Below, in pieces: positions 23,602 through 32,534 of a stretch of DNA of 64,000 bases. Numbering within the stretch: position 1 is the stretch's first letter; every line of letters begins with the position of its first letter. This DNA is from Streptomyces sp. NBC_00513 (lineage in GTDB: Bacteria; Actinomycetota; Actinomycetes; Streptomycetales; Streptomycetaceae): NCBI RefSeq assembly GCF_041431415.1, contig NZ_CP107845.1, positions 3,534,001 to 3,598,000 of the forward strand, given 5' to 3'. The position numbers were made by a program, and so were the translations under genes. Under the pieces are notes generated by a model, which saw only the letters and a list, made by a program, of their open reading frames with translations, was not told where the DNA came from and searched no databases.

Positions 23602-25473
23602 TCAGCCTCGGCCGCGGTAGAGGGCGTTGATCTCGCGGTCGAACTCGCGCGACACCACGCCCCGCTTCAGCTTCAGCGACGGCGTCAGGTGGCCCCGCGC
23701 CTCCGTGAACTCGCCCGGCAGCACGACGAAGCGTCGGATCGATTCCGCGCGCGACACCAGCTGGTTCGCCTCGTCCACCGCCCGTTGTACGTCGGCCCGC
23801 AGTTCCTCGTCCTCGACCAATTCCCGCATCGGCATGGTGGTCTTCTTCCGCATCTGCCGCCAGTGCGCGAGCCCCTCCGGCTCCAGGGTGACCAGTGCCG
23901 CCACGTACGGCCGGTTGTCGCCGACGACCATGCACTGGCCGACCAGGGGGTGGGCGCGCAGCCGGTCCTCCAGGAGGGCCGGGGCGACGTTCTTGCCCCC
24001 GGAGGTGATGATCATGTCCTTCTTCCGGCCGGTGATCGTCAGGTATCCGTCCCGGTCCAGTTCGCCGATGTCCCCGGTGGGGAACCAGGCGCCCGGCTCC
24101 GCCCAGGCCACGTTCCAGTACCCGGCGAAGACGTGGCGCCCCCGCAGAAGCACCTCGCCGTCGTCGGCGATCCGTACCCCCGTCCCGGGGAGCGGCCAGC
24201 CGACCGTTCCCAGCCGGGGCTTCAGCGGCGGGGTGATGGTGGAGGCGGCGGTCGTCTCGGTCAGTCCGTAGCCCTCGAAGACCTCGACTCCGGCGCCGGT
24301 GTAGAAGGCGGCGAGCCGCCGCCCCAGGGGGGAGCCGCCGCTCAGGACGTAGCGGACGCGGCCGCCCAGGGCCGCGCGGATCCGCCGGTAGACGAGCGGG
24401 TCGTACAGGGCGCGGGCGGTGCGCAGTCCGAGGCCCGGGGGGTTGCCCTCGACCGCCTCGCCGAGGCGCTCCGCGATCCGTGCGGCGCGGTCGAAGGACG
24501 AGGCCCGGCCCATGCGCTCGGCGGTGGCGCGCGCGGTGTTGTAGACCTTCTCCAGCACGTAGGGGATGGCGAGGAGGAACGTCGGGCGGAAGCCGGCCAG
24601 GTCCGCCAGCAGGTCCTCCGTGGCGATGCTCGGCGCGTGGCCCAGTTTCACCCGCGCCCGCAGGCATCCGACGGCCACCATCCGCCCGAACACGTGGGAC
24701 AGCGGCAGGAAGAGCAGGGTGGCCGCCGGTTCCTCGGTCTTGGCCCGGAAGACGGGGTGCAGGAGTTCGACCGCGTTGTCCACCTCGGCGAAGAAGTTGC
24801 CGTGCGTCAGTACGCAGCCCTTGGGCTGCCCGGTGGTCCCCGACGTGTACACGAGCGTCGCCACGTCGTGGGGTGTACGGCCTCTTCTGCGTTCGTGCAC
24901 CAGTGCGTCGGGGATGTGTTCCCCGGCTTTGACGAGCCGGGCCACGGCGCCCGTGTCGAACTCCCACAGGTGCGCCAGCCACGGCAGGTTCCCGCGCTCG
25001 CCGCTGATGATCCGCGCCTGCACGGTGTCCTCGACGGCGCAGGCCACGGCTCCGGAGTCGTGGATGATCCAGCGCGCCTGGAGGGCGGAGGAGGTGGGGT
25101 AGATCGGTACGGTGACCAGCCCGGCGGCCCAGCCGGCGAAGTCCAGCAGCGTCCATTCGTACGTGGTCCGCGCCATGATGGCGAGCCGGTCCCCGGGGCG
25201 CAGCCCTTCCGCGATCAGGCCCTTGGCCACGGCGAGGACCTCGGCCGCGAACTCGGCGGCGCTCACGTCCCGCCAGGCGCCGTCCGGGCCCTTGCGGGCG
25301 AGCACGGCCTCGGCGGGGGCCTGGGCGGCGTTGTCGAAGGGGATGTCCCCGAGTGACCCGTGCGGGGGCGGCCCCACCAGCGCGGGTACGACCACCTCGC
25401 GCACCACACCGTCGATCACGGTCTTGACGGGTTCGACGAGTTTCGGCCCGGCCTGCTGCACGACAGTGCTCAC
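23602..25473 (-). CDS. Long-chain acyl-CoA synthetase (AMP-forming)
   Basis: A 623-aa adenylate-forming enzyme that activates fatty acids with ATP and CoA. The P-loop-like motif YTSGTTGQPKG is near residue 215. The GYGLTETTA motif is near 395, YLTITGRKKDMIITSGGKN follows at about 480, and the C-terminal lysine domain is present near the end. Length and sequence fit the FadD15-like subfamily. The ATG at 25473 is followed by a short polar N-terminus. It lies 118 bases upstream of the peptidase gene on the same strand. Use in lipid degradation or natural-product loading cannot be told apart from sequence. Confidence 0.93.
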   Translation of the reverse strand: MSTVVQQAGPKLVEPVKTVIDGVVREVVVPALVGPPPHGSLGDIPFDNAAQAPAEAVLARKGPDGAWRDVSAAEFAAEVLAVAKGLIAEGLRPGDRLAIMARTTYEWTLLDFAGWAAGLVTVPIYPTSSALQARWIIHDSGAVACAVEDTVQARIISGERGNLPWLAHLWEFDTGAVARLVKAGEHIPDALVHERRRGRTPHDVATLVYTSGTTGQPKGCVLTHGNFFAEVDNAVELLHPVFRAKTEEPAATLLFLPLSHVFGRMVAVGCLRARVKLGHAPSIATEDLLADLAGFRPTFLLAIPYVLEKVYNTARATAERMGRASSFDRAARIAERLGEAVEGNPPGLGLRTARALYDPLVYRRIRAALGGRVRYVLSGGSPLGRRLAAFYTGAGVEVFEGYGLTETTAASTITPPLKPRLGTVGWPLPGTGVRIADDGEVLLRGRHVFAGYWNVAWAEPGAWFPTGDIGELDRDGYLTITGRKKDMIITSGGKNVAPALLEDRLRAHPLVGQCMVVGDNRPYVAALVTLEPEGLAHWRQMRKKTTMPMRELVEDEELRADVQRAVDEANQLVSRAESIRRFVVLPGEFTEARGHLTPSLKLKRGVVSREFDREINALYRGRG

Positions 25474-25659
25474 GGCGCGCGCTCCTTCGGTTCGGCAGGA
25501 GTTACCGCCGGTAATTTACGCAGGGGTAACTGCTGCTGACCACCCCCCGCACACGCTCCGACCGGCACATTCCCACCTCGCACACAGCACGCACACACCA
25601 CGGACCCGCCGTCCGAGGGGGCCGCGCCGGCCCGCCCGGGGAGCGCGGCCGTCGGGCCG

Positions 25660-26292
25660 TCACCCCCGGGTGGCGCGGTGGAGGTCGCGAAGCAGGGCGA
25701 TCTCGGCCCCGTGGTGCAGGAGTTCCTGGTTGACCCACCAGACGATGTCGACGAACGGATCCTCCACGTCGCTGCCGTGCGGGTAGGTGCAGTACCCCAC
25801 GGTGTCCAGCGCGGCGTCGTCCACGCCCGCGAGCGCCTTCCGCCAGGCCTCGGAGGCCGCCTCGAAGTCCGCGACCGCCGTGGCGGCGTCGCCCTTGACC
25901 CGGTAGTCGTCCCGGGTCAGCGCCCGGCTGCCGGCCACGTGGTCGGCCCGCAGCGTCAACATTTCGGTGAGGTGGCTCAGGCGCCAGGCGATGGTGGTGA
26001 ACGGAGGCGGCGCGGGGTGCGGGTAGGGCGCGGCGTCCCGCCCCCACTCGCCGGCGCCGGCCAGGTGGGTCGCCCGCGCTCCCGGCCCGTCCGAGCGGTG
26101 ACGCACCGACCAGCAGCCCGCCACCGGCTCCCAGAAGTACTCCTCGTCGGTCATCGGGCCGACCTCGGTGTCCGACCCGTCGCCGCTGTCCATGACGGGC
26201 CCGGCCAACCGGCCCAACAGGCGCTCGCGGGCGAACTCGAACTGCTCCAGCAGCGGGGTCACACGGGAGGGGGTCTCGGGGGATGGGCTCAC
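25660..26292 (-). CDS. DinB/YfiT-like four-helix protein
   Basis: A 210-aa protein of the DinB-like superfamily, whose members are often metal-dependent thiol transferases. The family's spaced histidines appear: FTTIAWRLSHLTEML in the second helix and WVNQELLHHGAEIALLRDL at the end. YFWEPVAGCWSVR is the loop before them. The start is GTG at 26292, with AGGAG eight bases upstream. It stands alone between the acyl-CoA ligase and the HTH gene. The substrate is unknown. Confidence 0.82.
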   Translation of the reverse strand: MSPSPETPSRVTPLLEQFEFARERLLGRLAGPVMDSGDGSDTEVGPMTDEEYFWEPVAGCWSVRHRSDGPGARATHLAGAGEWGRDAAPYPHPAPPPFTTIAWRLSHLTEMLTLRADHVAGSRALTRDDYRVKGDAATAVADFEAASEAWRKALAGVDDAALDTVGYCTYPHGSDVEDPFVDIVWWVNQELLHHGAEIALLRDLHRATRG

Positions 26293-26403
26293 GGGGTCAC
26301 TCCTGTGGATGAACGGCTCGCCCCGAGGCGGGGGGGCGATCGGGTGACCCGCCAGGCTGTCACAGCCTCCGCCGCACCGCGCCCCGATTACGCGCCGGGC
26401 CCC

Positions 26404-27576
26404 TCAGCCGCCCGCGCCGCCGCACACGTCCCCGCGCATGTCGCCGTACACGGCCTCGTACGCGTCCTCGTACACGGCCTCGTGTTCGCCCCCGTGCGCG
26501 TCGCCGTACATGTCCCCCTGCGCGTCGCCGTGTTCGTCCTCGTACGCGTCCCCGTGTTCGTCCTCGTACGCGCCCTCGTGCTCGGCGGGGTCGATGGCGC
26601 GATGCGAGCGCAGGGGCTCGCAGTCGCCGCAGAGCGCCTTCGGGTCGGCTGACCGGAAGCAGCGTTCGCAGCCGTCGCAGGTGATCAACGGGTCCGGCGG
26701 GACATGGCGCGGTCGGACCGGGGCCGGCGGGAGCACGGGCGGCAGGGACTTCTCCAACCGGAAGGCGAGCAGGGACGCCGCGTGCCGCAGGGGGTGCGGA
26801 AGGTCCGAGGTCAGCGCGCGCTCCACCGCCTCCGGGTGGACCCCGCGTTCGAACCAGGCCGAGACCCGGGGCGCGAGACGACGCACGTCCTCCTCGGAGA
26901 GCAACAGCCGGGGGTCGACGCGACGCAGCCCCGCCAACAGGTCGATGGCGACCGGGTCGAGGGGCGCTTCGGGCTCCGGCTCCGGCTCCGGCTCGGACTC
27001 GGACTCGGCGGGCTCCCGGCCCGACTCCTCGAACGCCTCGAACCCCCCGGGCGCCTCGAACTCCTCGAACCCCTCGGGCACCGGCCCGCACACCCCCGGC
27101 TCCGGCGCCCGCTCCACCGGGGACGGACGAGGCGCCCGAGGCGGACGGGACGCCCGAGGTGGACGAGGAGAGCGTGCCGGTCGCGCGGCTCGGACGGTGG
27201 CCTCGGGTACCGCACCCGGCTGGTTGTGCCAGTACGTGAGGGTGGCCATCCGCCCGTCCGGCAGCCGGACGACACTCCGCTCCAGGTACCCGTGCGCCTC
27301 CAACTCCCGCAGGGCGGAGGCGAGTCGGGTCACCCCTTCGGGGAAGTGCTTGGACAGCTCCTTGATGCCGACCGGTGAACCGGCGCGCAGCGACTGGATG
27401 TAGAGCCCGACCCCGCGTGCCAGCCCGGAGAGTTCGCGGTGTTGGGCGAGGTGGTTGCCGACCACCGTGTAGCGCGAGGTGTGTCGGGTGGTGACGTGTT
27501 GGACGCCGGATCGGTGGGTCGCCGGGCGAACCCGGGACGACGCGCGCGGGGGCGCGTTAAGCTGCCGCGTATCCAT
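26404..27576 (-). CDS. HTH protein with Cys-rich knuckle and acidic repeat tail
   Basis: A 390-aa protein. The region at about 30-120 is a winged-helix-like domain (HLAQHRELSGLARGVGLYIQ, SPVGIKELSKHFPEG, VTRLASALRELEAHGYLERS) of the kind seen in Streptomyces replication/conjugation-type or MarR-like regulators. A low-complexity Pro/Glu stretch follows, then a conserved helical part. A zinc-knuckle-like segment has CDGCERCF and CGDC (four to five cysteines, about residues 308-330). The last 60 residues are a tandem repeat of Tyr/Glu/Asp/His/Gly (EDEHGDAYEDEHGD). The only in-frame start near the domain is ATG at 27576. A 14-base palindrome lies about 195 bases upstream. Function is unknown; DNA binding is inferred. 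Confidence 0.72.
   Translation of the reverse strand: MDTRQLNAPPRASSRVRPATHRSGVQHVTTRHTSRYTVVGNHLAQHRELSGLARGVGLYIQSLRAGSPVGIKELSKHFPEGVTRLASALRELEAHGYLERSVVRLPDGRMATLTYWHNQPGAVPEATVRAARPARSPRPPRASRPPRAPRPSPVERAPEPGVCGPVPEGFEEFEAPGGFEAFEESGREPAESESEPEPEPEPEAPLDPVAIDLLAGLRRVDPRLLLSEEDVRRLAPRVSAWFERGVHPEAVERALTSDLPHPLRHAASLLAFRLEKSLPPVLPPAPVRPRHVPPDPLITCDGCERCFRSADPKALCGDCEPLRSHRAIDPAEHEGAYEDEHGDAYEDEHGDAQGDMYGDAHGGEHEAVYEDAYEAVYGDMRGDVCGGAGG
26420..26590 (-). repeat. Tandem repeat encoding the acidic tail
   Basis: Units of 9-21 bp (CGTCCTCGTA, CGTCCCCGTG types) encode repeated Glu-Asp-Glu-His-Gly-Asp-Ala and related heptads at the C-terminus of the HTH protein. The phase keeps the frame open throughout. 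Confidence 0.82.
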
Positions 27577-27770
27577 GGGGAAGGGCTACTTCCTTGATGG
27601 TCAGGCCCTCGTCCGGGATGCCAGTCCCGGCGGGGGCCGTCTCGTGTTCTGGAGTTGTCGCGGCGAGCATATGTCAGGCAACCCCACCGAAATCCAGCCC
27701 GGTTGGCATGGTTCACCCGTCCGAGCGACGGGAGGCCGGGAGGGTTGGTCGGGGTCATTTCACCCTCTCC

Positions 27771-27784
27771 GTACTTGGAAGTAC
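27771..27784. promoter_or_regulatory. Perfect palindrome GTACTTGGAAGTAC
   Basis: Six-base arms around a central GG, upstream of the HTH gene in AT-richer spacer DNA. A candidate operator, perhaps for the HTH protein itself. Confidence 0.45.
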
Positions 27785-27973
27785 AAGGGTCCAGACGCGC
27801 CAGGTCCCGGTTGACCGAGATCCGGCTCCGACCTGGCCTTTCGTGGGGACAATCACCCCAAAACACCCTCGGGAAATCACCCGGACGGGAGCCCCGCGGG
27901 CACCCGACACCGGCGGCCGGCCGAGCAACCGGGACACGAAGCACCGGCACGCCCCCGGGTACGGGAAAAACAC

Positions 27974-28007
27974 CGCGGCCCCCGCCCGGACGGGGGCGGG
28001 GGCCGCG
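27974..28007 (-). terminator. Intrinsic terminator of the symporter gene
   Basis: Read on the minus strand, a 14-bp GC-only stem (CGCGGCCCCCGCCC and its complement) is followed by GGTGTTTTTCCC. It lies 110 bases after the symporter stop. Confidence 0.85.
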
Positions 28008-28066
28008 ATGAGTACGCGTCCTGCGAGCGGCGAGCACCCGCACGGCCGGACGGATCCGGCAATCAA

Positions 28067-28128
28067 GCGGTCAGGCGGTCCGACGGCCAGGCGTTCAAGC
28101 GGTCAGACGGCCAGGCGGTCAGGCCGCG
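28067..28128. repeat. Repeat tract at the end of the symporter gene
   Basis: Imperfect units around CAAGCGGTCAGGCGGTCCGA, three to four copies, run into the last codons of the gene and possibly reshape its C-terminus. Confidence 0.7.
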
Positions 28129-29456
28129 ACCGCAACCGGTGCCTCGGCGCGCTCGTCGGCACGCTCCTCGGACGGCTCGTCGAGCGGGGAGGACGACGCG
28201 GTGGCGTAGGCCTCCTTGTCCAGGATCCCCTCGCGGGCCGAGACGATGACCGGGACGACGGCCTGGCCGGCCACGTTGGTGGCGGTGCGCATCATGTCGA
28301 GGATCGGGTCGATCGCCATCAGCAGGCCCACGCCCTCCAGGGGCAGGCCCAGCGTGGAGAGGGTCAGGGTCAGCATGACCGTGGCGCCCGTCAGACCGGC
28401 CGTGGCGGCGGAACCGACCACCGACACGAAGGCGATGAGCACGTACTCCTTGATGCCCAGCTGCACGTCGAAGATCTGCGCGATGAAGATCGCGGCGAGC
28501 GCCGGGTAGATCGCGGCGCAGCCGTCCATCTTGGTGGTGGCGCCGAACGGGACCGCGAAACTCGCGTACTCCTTCGGGACGCCGAGGCGCTCGGTGACCT
28601 TCTGGGTGACCGGCATGGTGCCGACCGAGGAGCGGGAGACGAAGGCCAGCTGGATGGCCGGCCAGGCGCCCTTGAAGAACTGGATCGGGTTGACCTTGGC
28701 GACCGTGGCGAGGAGCAGCGGGTAGACGCCGAACATCACGAGCGCCGAGCCGATGTAGACGTCGGCGGTGAAGGTGGCGTACTTGCCGATCAGGTCCCAG
28801 CCGTAGGTGGCGATGGCGGTGCCGATGAGGCCGACGGTGCCGATGGGCGCGAGGCGGATGACCCACCACAGGGCCTTCTGCAGGAGCTCCAGCACGGACT
28901 CGGCGAGGCTCAGGACGGGCTGCGCCTTGCTGCCGAGCTGGAGGGCGGCGATGCCGGCGACGGCGGCCATGAAGACGATCTGGAGCACGTTCAGCTCGGT
29001 GAACGGCGTGATGACGTCGGTGGGGACGATGCCGGTCAGGAAGTCGATCCAGGAGCCCTGGTGCTTGGGCAGCTTGCCGTCCTGCGGAGTGAGGCCGGTG
29101 CCGGCGCCCGGGTTGGTCAGGAGGCCGATGGCGAGGCCTATGCCCACCGCGATCAGCGACGTGATCATGAACCAGAGCAGGGTGCGGGAGGCGAGCCGGG
29201 CGGCGTTGTTCACCTTCCGCAGGTTGGTGATGGACACCAGGATCGCGAAGAAGACGAGCGGGGCGACGGCCAGCTTCAGCAGCTGGACGAAGATGTCGCC
29301 GACCTGCTCCAGGGTGGTCTTGAGCCAGCTGACGTCCTGACTCTTGGCGAGCCAACCGAACAGGACACCGAGCACGAGACCGGTGACGATCTGCGCCCAG
29401 AAGGGGAACTTGAACCTGGCCTTGGCGGGAGCCTGGGCCTGGGGGGTCTCGGACAC
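28119..29456 (-). CDS. Dicarboxylate/amino acid:cation symporter (DAACS family)
   Basis: A 445-aa sodium- or proton-coupled carrier for C4-dicarboxylates or acidic amino acids. The signatures are clear: SRSSVGTMPVTQ (serine-rich reentrant loop HP1), FAVPFGATTKMDGCAA (family NxDG-type loop, with TKMDG here), and a last conserved part with LMAIDPILDMMRTATNVAGQ. Eight membrane helices can be placed. Start: GTG at 29456 with GGAG seven bases upstream; another GTG at 29462 is too close to it. The C-terminus is a short Glu/Ala tail. The 330 bases upstream hold two palindromes, pointing to regulated expression. Confidence 0.92.
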   Translation of the reverse strand: MSETPQAQAPAKARFKFPFWAQIVTGLVLGVLFGWLAKSQDVSWLKTTLEQVGDIFVQLLKLAVAPLVFFAILVSITNLRKVNNAARLASRTLLWFMITSLIAVGIGLAIGLLTNPGAGTGLTPQDGKLPKHQGSWIDFLTGIVPTDVITPFTELNVLQIVFMAAVAGIAALQLGSKAQPVLSLAESVLELLQKALWWVIRLAPIGTVGLIGTAIATYGWDLIGKYATFTADVYIGSALVMFGVYPLLLATVAKVNPIQFFKGAWPAIQLAFVSRSSVGTMPVTQKVTERLGVPKEYASFAVPFGATTKMDGCAAIYPALAAIFIAQIFDVQLGIKEYVLIAFVSVVGSAATAGLTGATVMLTLTLSTLGLPLEGVGLLMAIDPILDMMRTATNVAGQAVVPVIVSAREGILDKEAYATASSSPLDEPSEERADERAEAPVAVAA

Positions 29457-29681
29457 GGACACTCTCCGGGGGACGCACAGGGAAACGGGGTGGTGGTTCT
29501 GCGGTGATGCGGTGCGGCAGCCAGAAGGGGGCCGGCCGGGACCGCTGCTGTATCGATTCAGCTCAACTCGGTGACAACGGTTCAGCGACAGCAACAGGCC
29601 GCGGACACGCGGCGGCAGAGGTCGACGTGCAGGCGCGCCACGAGCGGGACGCTCGCGGTCATCTGGTGCGCAGCTGTGGTC

Positions 29682-29727
29682 AACATGTTGAACACGCTAA
29701 CACTTCGCCTTTGAGATTCTCAAAGGC
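29682..29727. promoter_or_regulatory. Two palindromes upstream of the symporter gene
   Basis: CAACATGTTG (29682-29691) is a perfect 10-base palindrome. GCCTTTGAG-ATT-CTCAAAGGC (29707-29727) is a perfect 9-bp inverted repeat. A further half-site CTTTGAG follows at 29731-29737. They lie 225-280 bases before the GTG in the only AT-richer part of the spacer, so they probably include the promoter and operator of the symporter gene. Confidence 0.6.
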
Positions 29728-29782
29728 GCCCTTTGAGCCAGGCCGGCGCGGGACTCGCGCCGACCGTTCCGGGAAACACCAA

Positions 29783-29821
29783 CGCCCCAGCGTTACGGGC
29801 GGTATTCCCGTTGCTGGGGCG
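29783..29821 (-). terminator. Hairpin after the DUF4229 gene
   Basis: Outer stem CGCCCCAGC / GCTGGGGCG with an inner ACGGG/CCCGT stem. It lies 45 bases downstream of the minus-strand stop at 29866. Confidence 0.8.
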
Positions 29822-29865
29822 GTTCGGTGTGTGATGAAACCAACAGGGGCCCGAGCCCCCGGGGA

Positions 29866-30174
29866 CTAGCTCACGCGGGCCGCGTCATCGGCCGAGTCCT
29901 CCTGGCTGCGGTTCGCGGCCAGCTTCTCCTTCGCACCCGCGACGCGTCCGGAGATCTGCACGGACATCTCGTCACGCTGCCTGCGCAGCAGTACGAAGGA
30001 GAGCGGCGCGGACAGCACGAGGGCGAGCAGCACGAGCCACGCGACGTTGGCGTCGCCCAGCCCGGAGGGCACCCAGCCCAGACGCACCAGTGCGGCGACG
30101 AGGACGAGGCATCCGACGAAGATGCCCAGGCGCATCGCGGTGTAGCGGATCGTCGCGCTCGGCTTGAGGGACAC
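29866..30174 (-). CDS. DUF4229-family small membrane protein
   Basis: A 102-aa protein with two membrane helices (MRLGIFVGCLVLVAALVRLG and VAWLVLLALVLSAPLSFVLL), then LRRQRDEMSVQISGRV and a polar tail. This layout and sequence match DUF4229. I chose GTG at 30174 because GAGAGAAGGGG lies five bases upstream; the frame also allows ATG at 30210 or 30204, without such a signal. In Streptomyces such genes often lie near menaquinone genes, as here, but a role is not known. A terminator follows. Confidence 0.82.
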   Translation of the reverse strand: MSLKPSATIRYTAMRLGIFVGCLVLVAALVRLGWVPSGLGDANVAWLVLLALVLSAPLSFVLLRRQRDEMSVQISGRVAGAKEKLAANRSQEDSADDAARVS

Positions 30175-30237
30175 GGTGACCCCTTCTCTCTCGTCTTCGT
30201 ACATCGGCACGTGCCCGTCCAGTGAAGCACGCCGGGC

Positions 30238-31803
30238 CTACGGGCAAGGCGGCCGGGGGTTGTCCACGGGGACGATCCGCAGGAAAGACAAGGGGATCTT
30301 GAGCGTCGCCGCGCTCTTCGCATCCCACAGGACCGCTGTTCCGCCCGCGTCTCCGAGCGAGAGATACGAGCGGTTCGGGTCGAGCGTCCCGCCGTCGACC
30401 GGCACCTGGGCCAGGTCCTTGACCGTCGAGACGCAGACCCATTCGGGCCTGATACCGAAGTAGCGGGTGGGCGTGCCGCCCTTGGAGGCCTCTGCGACAG
30501 CACGCTGCCCCTCCGACACGGCCGGGAGGAAGGCGAGTCCGACCACCCCCGTGAGAAGGGCCAGGATGCTGGCGAAGACGGCAGCGGAATAGCCCATCCA
30601 ACGAGCGCTGATCATGTGGTGCGTGTGGCGCATATAGCCGAGCAGAGCGGGTGCAAGGAGCCAGATCGACGCAGCAGCCAGGACCTTCAGCGCCGCCAGC
30701 AGGCGCATAGTGGATGGCACGTCCACATCTTCAAGATCGAGATCGAAGGCGTCGAGATACAGGGCGGGAAGGGAAAGCCCGAGGCCGGTCAGCCCCAGAG
30801 GAACGATGGACAGTGCAGCGGGCAGCAGCCACGGAAGCATGCGATCCCAGCTCGACTGACGCGCCAGAAGGCGCATACCGGTGATCACCCAGTAGCCCAG
30901 CATCATGCCGATCACAACGGTTCCAAAGCCCATGGACTTGTCTGGCGCCGTCAGTACGGTGAACGCGCCGAAGGCCGCCGCGCCGATGACCGCGAATGCC
31001 CCGAGCCCGTAGGCAGCCGCCGCTGACGAGCGATCAATAGACCGCTGGGCGATCAGGACAGCTGCACACAGCGCCGCGAGCAGGAGCGGAGCCACCGGCC
31101 ACCAGTACCCGCCACCCGCGCGTCCGAACGCAGCGATCCAGGCTCCACTGAGCAGCGCGACGAAGGCCGGATATCGCATCATGCCGAGCCGCCTCGTGGG
31201 CCCACGCCGCAGAAGCGGGTCCGTGACCGTACGGGGTCTGGCGTTCATGGAGTGGCGTACACCTACGTCGGTCGGGGAGTGCGCACCGGGCATCGGGCGG
31301 ACGGCCACGGCCATGGCCGCCGCCTCGTCCACCGCACGCACCTGCCGGCCCGTGTCCCTGGTGCCGAGAGTGAGGGCGGACCACGCTCCGAGACGCTCAC
31401 GCAAGCGCCTAGCGGGTGTCCCAGCACCTGGGAGACCACTCGTACCCTTCTCGTACACATACCAGAGGGGCAGCTCGACGGGATCCCTCTCGACCGGCTG
31501 GACGGCGATGACGACAAGGTCCAGACCCAGCCGATCAGAGACGGCCTCCAAGTGCTCGCGCGCGGCCGTAGCGGCGCGGATCGCGGATCCGGGAAACCTG
31601 ACCTCGACGATGTAGCGGCGACCGCCCGTCGCCGACGACGTCATGGCCGGAGTGTCTCGTTGGTCCAACACCTGCCACACCCGCGCCTGAAGCTCTTGCT
31701 CGAACAGCCCGAAGTCTGCTTCCCCTCCGTTCACCTCTATGGAAGCGACTGCACGCTGATCCCACCGCGACGCGCCTGCGGCACCCTCCACGTTCCACCC
31801 CAT
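30238..31803 (-). CDS. Large membrane protein of unknown function
   Basis: A 521-aa protein. Residues 1-215 are soluble and mixed alpha/beta (ASIEVNGGEADFGLFEQELQ, FPGSAIRAATAAREHLEAVS). Seven hydrophobic helices follow (such as YPAFVALLSGAWIAAFG, YWWPVAPLLLAALCAAVLI, GFGTVVIGMMLGYWVITG), and the last about 90 residues form an outside domain (STVKDLAQVPVDGGTLD). The ATG at 31803 gives a methionine at the start of good coding sequence; the frame upstream overlaps the GNAT gene and looks non-coding. I do not recognise the family. Base composition is slightly less extreme than in its neighbours, which may point to later acquisition. Confidence 0.7.
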   Translation of the reverse strand: MGWNVEGAAGASRWDQRAVASIEVNGGEADFGLFEQELQARVWQVLDQRDTPAMTSSATGGRRYIVEVRFPGSAIRAATAAREHLEAVSDRLGLDLVVIAVQPVERDPVELPLWYVYEKGTSGLPGAGTPARRLRERLGAWSALTLGTRDTGRQVRAVDEAAAMAVAVRPMPGAHSPTDVGVRHSMNARPRTVTDPLLRRGPTRRLGMMRYPAFVALLSGAWIAAFGRAGGGYWWPVAPLLLAALCAAVLIAQRSIDRSSAAAAYGLGAFAVIGAAAFGAFTVLTAPDKSMGFGTVVIGMMLGYWVITGMRLLARQSSWDRMLPWLLPAALSIVPLGLTGLGLSLPALYLDAFDLDLEDVDVPSTMRLLAALKVLAAASIWLLAPALLGYMRHTHHMISARWMGYSAAVFASILALLTGVVGLAFLPAVSEGQRAVAEASKGGTPTRYFGIRPEWVCVSTVKDLAQVPVDGGTLDPNRSYLSLGDAGGTAVLWDAKSAATLKIPLSFLRIVPVDNPRPPCP

Positions 31804-31855
31804 TTCTTGGTTGTTCCCCGGCCCGCCGGGGTCAGTACGGCGGAGGCGGCGGGAA

Positions 31856-32380
31856 TCAGTGCAGCGGCAGCAGGAAGGTGATGTCGTCGCGGTCGTCACC
31901 GGGTGCGACGCGGATGGCGTCGGGGACGCGGCCGACCTCCTTGTAGCCGCAGGCCGCGTAGAAGCGCTCCAGACCGAGGCCGCCGCGGGCGCCGAGGCGG
32001 ATGGCCTCGATGCCGTCGAGGGCGCGCGCGGAGTCGGCGAGGGCCGCCATCAGCTCCCGGCCGGCGCCCCGCCCCTGGAGGGCGGGGGCGACCATCACGG
32101 TGTACGCCCAGACCCAGTGCCGCTGGAGGCGGTGGGCGTTGAAGGCGAGGAACACGGTGGCGGCGACGCGGCCGTCCTCGTCGCGTCCGACGAGGAGGCG
32201 CATCCGGCCCTCGGCGAGGGGCGCGAGGTGCTTGACCAGTTCGGGCCGCACGACGTCGGCGGTCACGGGCGGCACGAACCCCACCGCGCCGCCGGCGTTG
32301 GTGACGTCGGTCCAGAGCTCGATGATCCCGTCGCGCAGGGCCGTGTCGATCACGGGATCGAAGGTGAAGGTAAGGGCCAT
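31856..32380 (-). CDS. GNAT-family N-acetyltransferase
   Basis: A 174-aa acetyltransferase using acetyl-CoA. Motif A is seen in YTVMVAPALQGRGAGRELMA (the Q-x-x-G-x-G/A loop binding CoA). Motif B is at IRLGARGGLGLERFYAACGY. The N-terminal helix pair contains ALRDGIIELWTDVTNAGG. The acceptor substrate is unknown. It sits 52 bases upstream of the membrane-protein gene on the same strand; both follow the mqnE terminator, so they form a separate unit. Confidence 0.88.
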   Translation of the reverse strand: MALTFTFDPVIDTALRDGIIELWTDVTNAGGAVGFVPPVTADVVRPELVKHLAPLAEGRMRLLVGRDEDGRVAATVFLAFNAHRLQRHWVWAYTVMVAPALQGRGAGRELMAALADSARALDGIEAIRLGARGGLGLERFYAACGYKEVGRVPDAIRVAPGDDRDDITFLLPLH

Positions 32381-32437
32381 AGTGGAAGCTTAACCATTAC
32401 ACGCGCTGTCGGGCAAAGAGGTTGACGGCCGCACACG

Positions 32438-32475
32438 CGTCAGACCCCGATCCCTTGCGGGACCGGGGCCTGACG
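32438..32475 (-). terminator. Terminator after mqnE
   Basis: CGTCAG-CCCCG-TCCC/GGGA-CGGGG-CTGACG forms a long stem with a TTGC loop and single-base bulges, 59 bases past the mqnE stop. Confidence 0.82.
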
Positions 32476-32534
32476 GCGGGCCGACGAAGCGGCTCGGAAT
32501 GCGGAGTGCGGCGCGGGATGCGGAGTACGGCGCG

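Larger units (their letters stand above)
27577..28118. other. 540-bp spacer with promoter-type elements and terminator
   Basis: No supported gene. It contains the upstream region of the HTH gene with the palindrome at 27771-27784, the terminator at 27974-28007 of the symporter gene, and a repeat tract at 28067-28128. The middle part (about 27700-27880) is less GC-rich than genes nearby. Confidence 0.6.
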
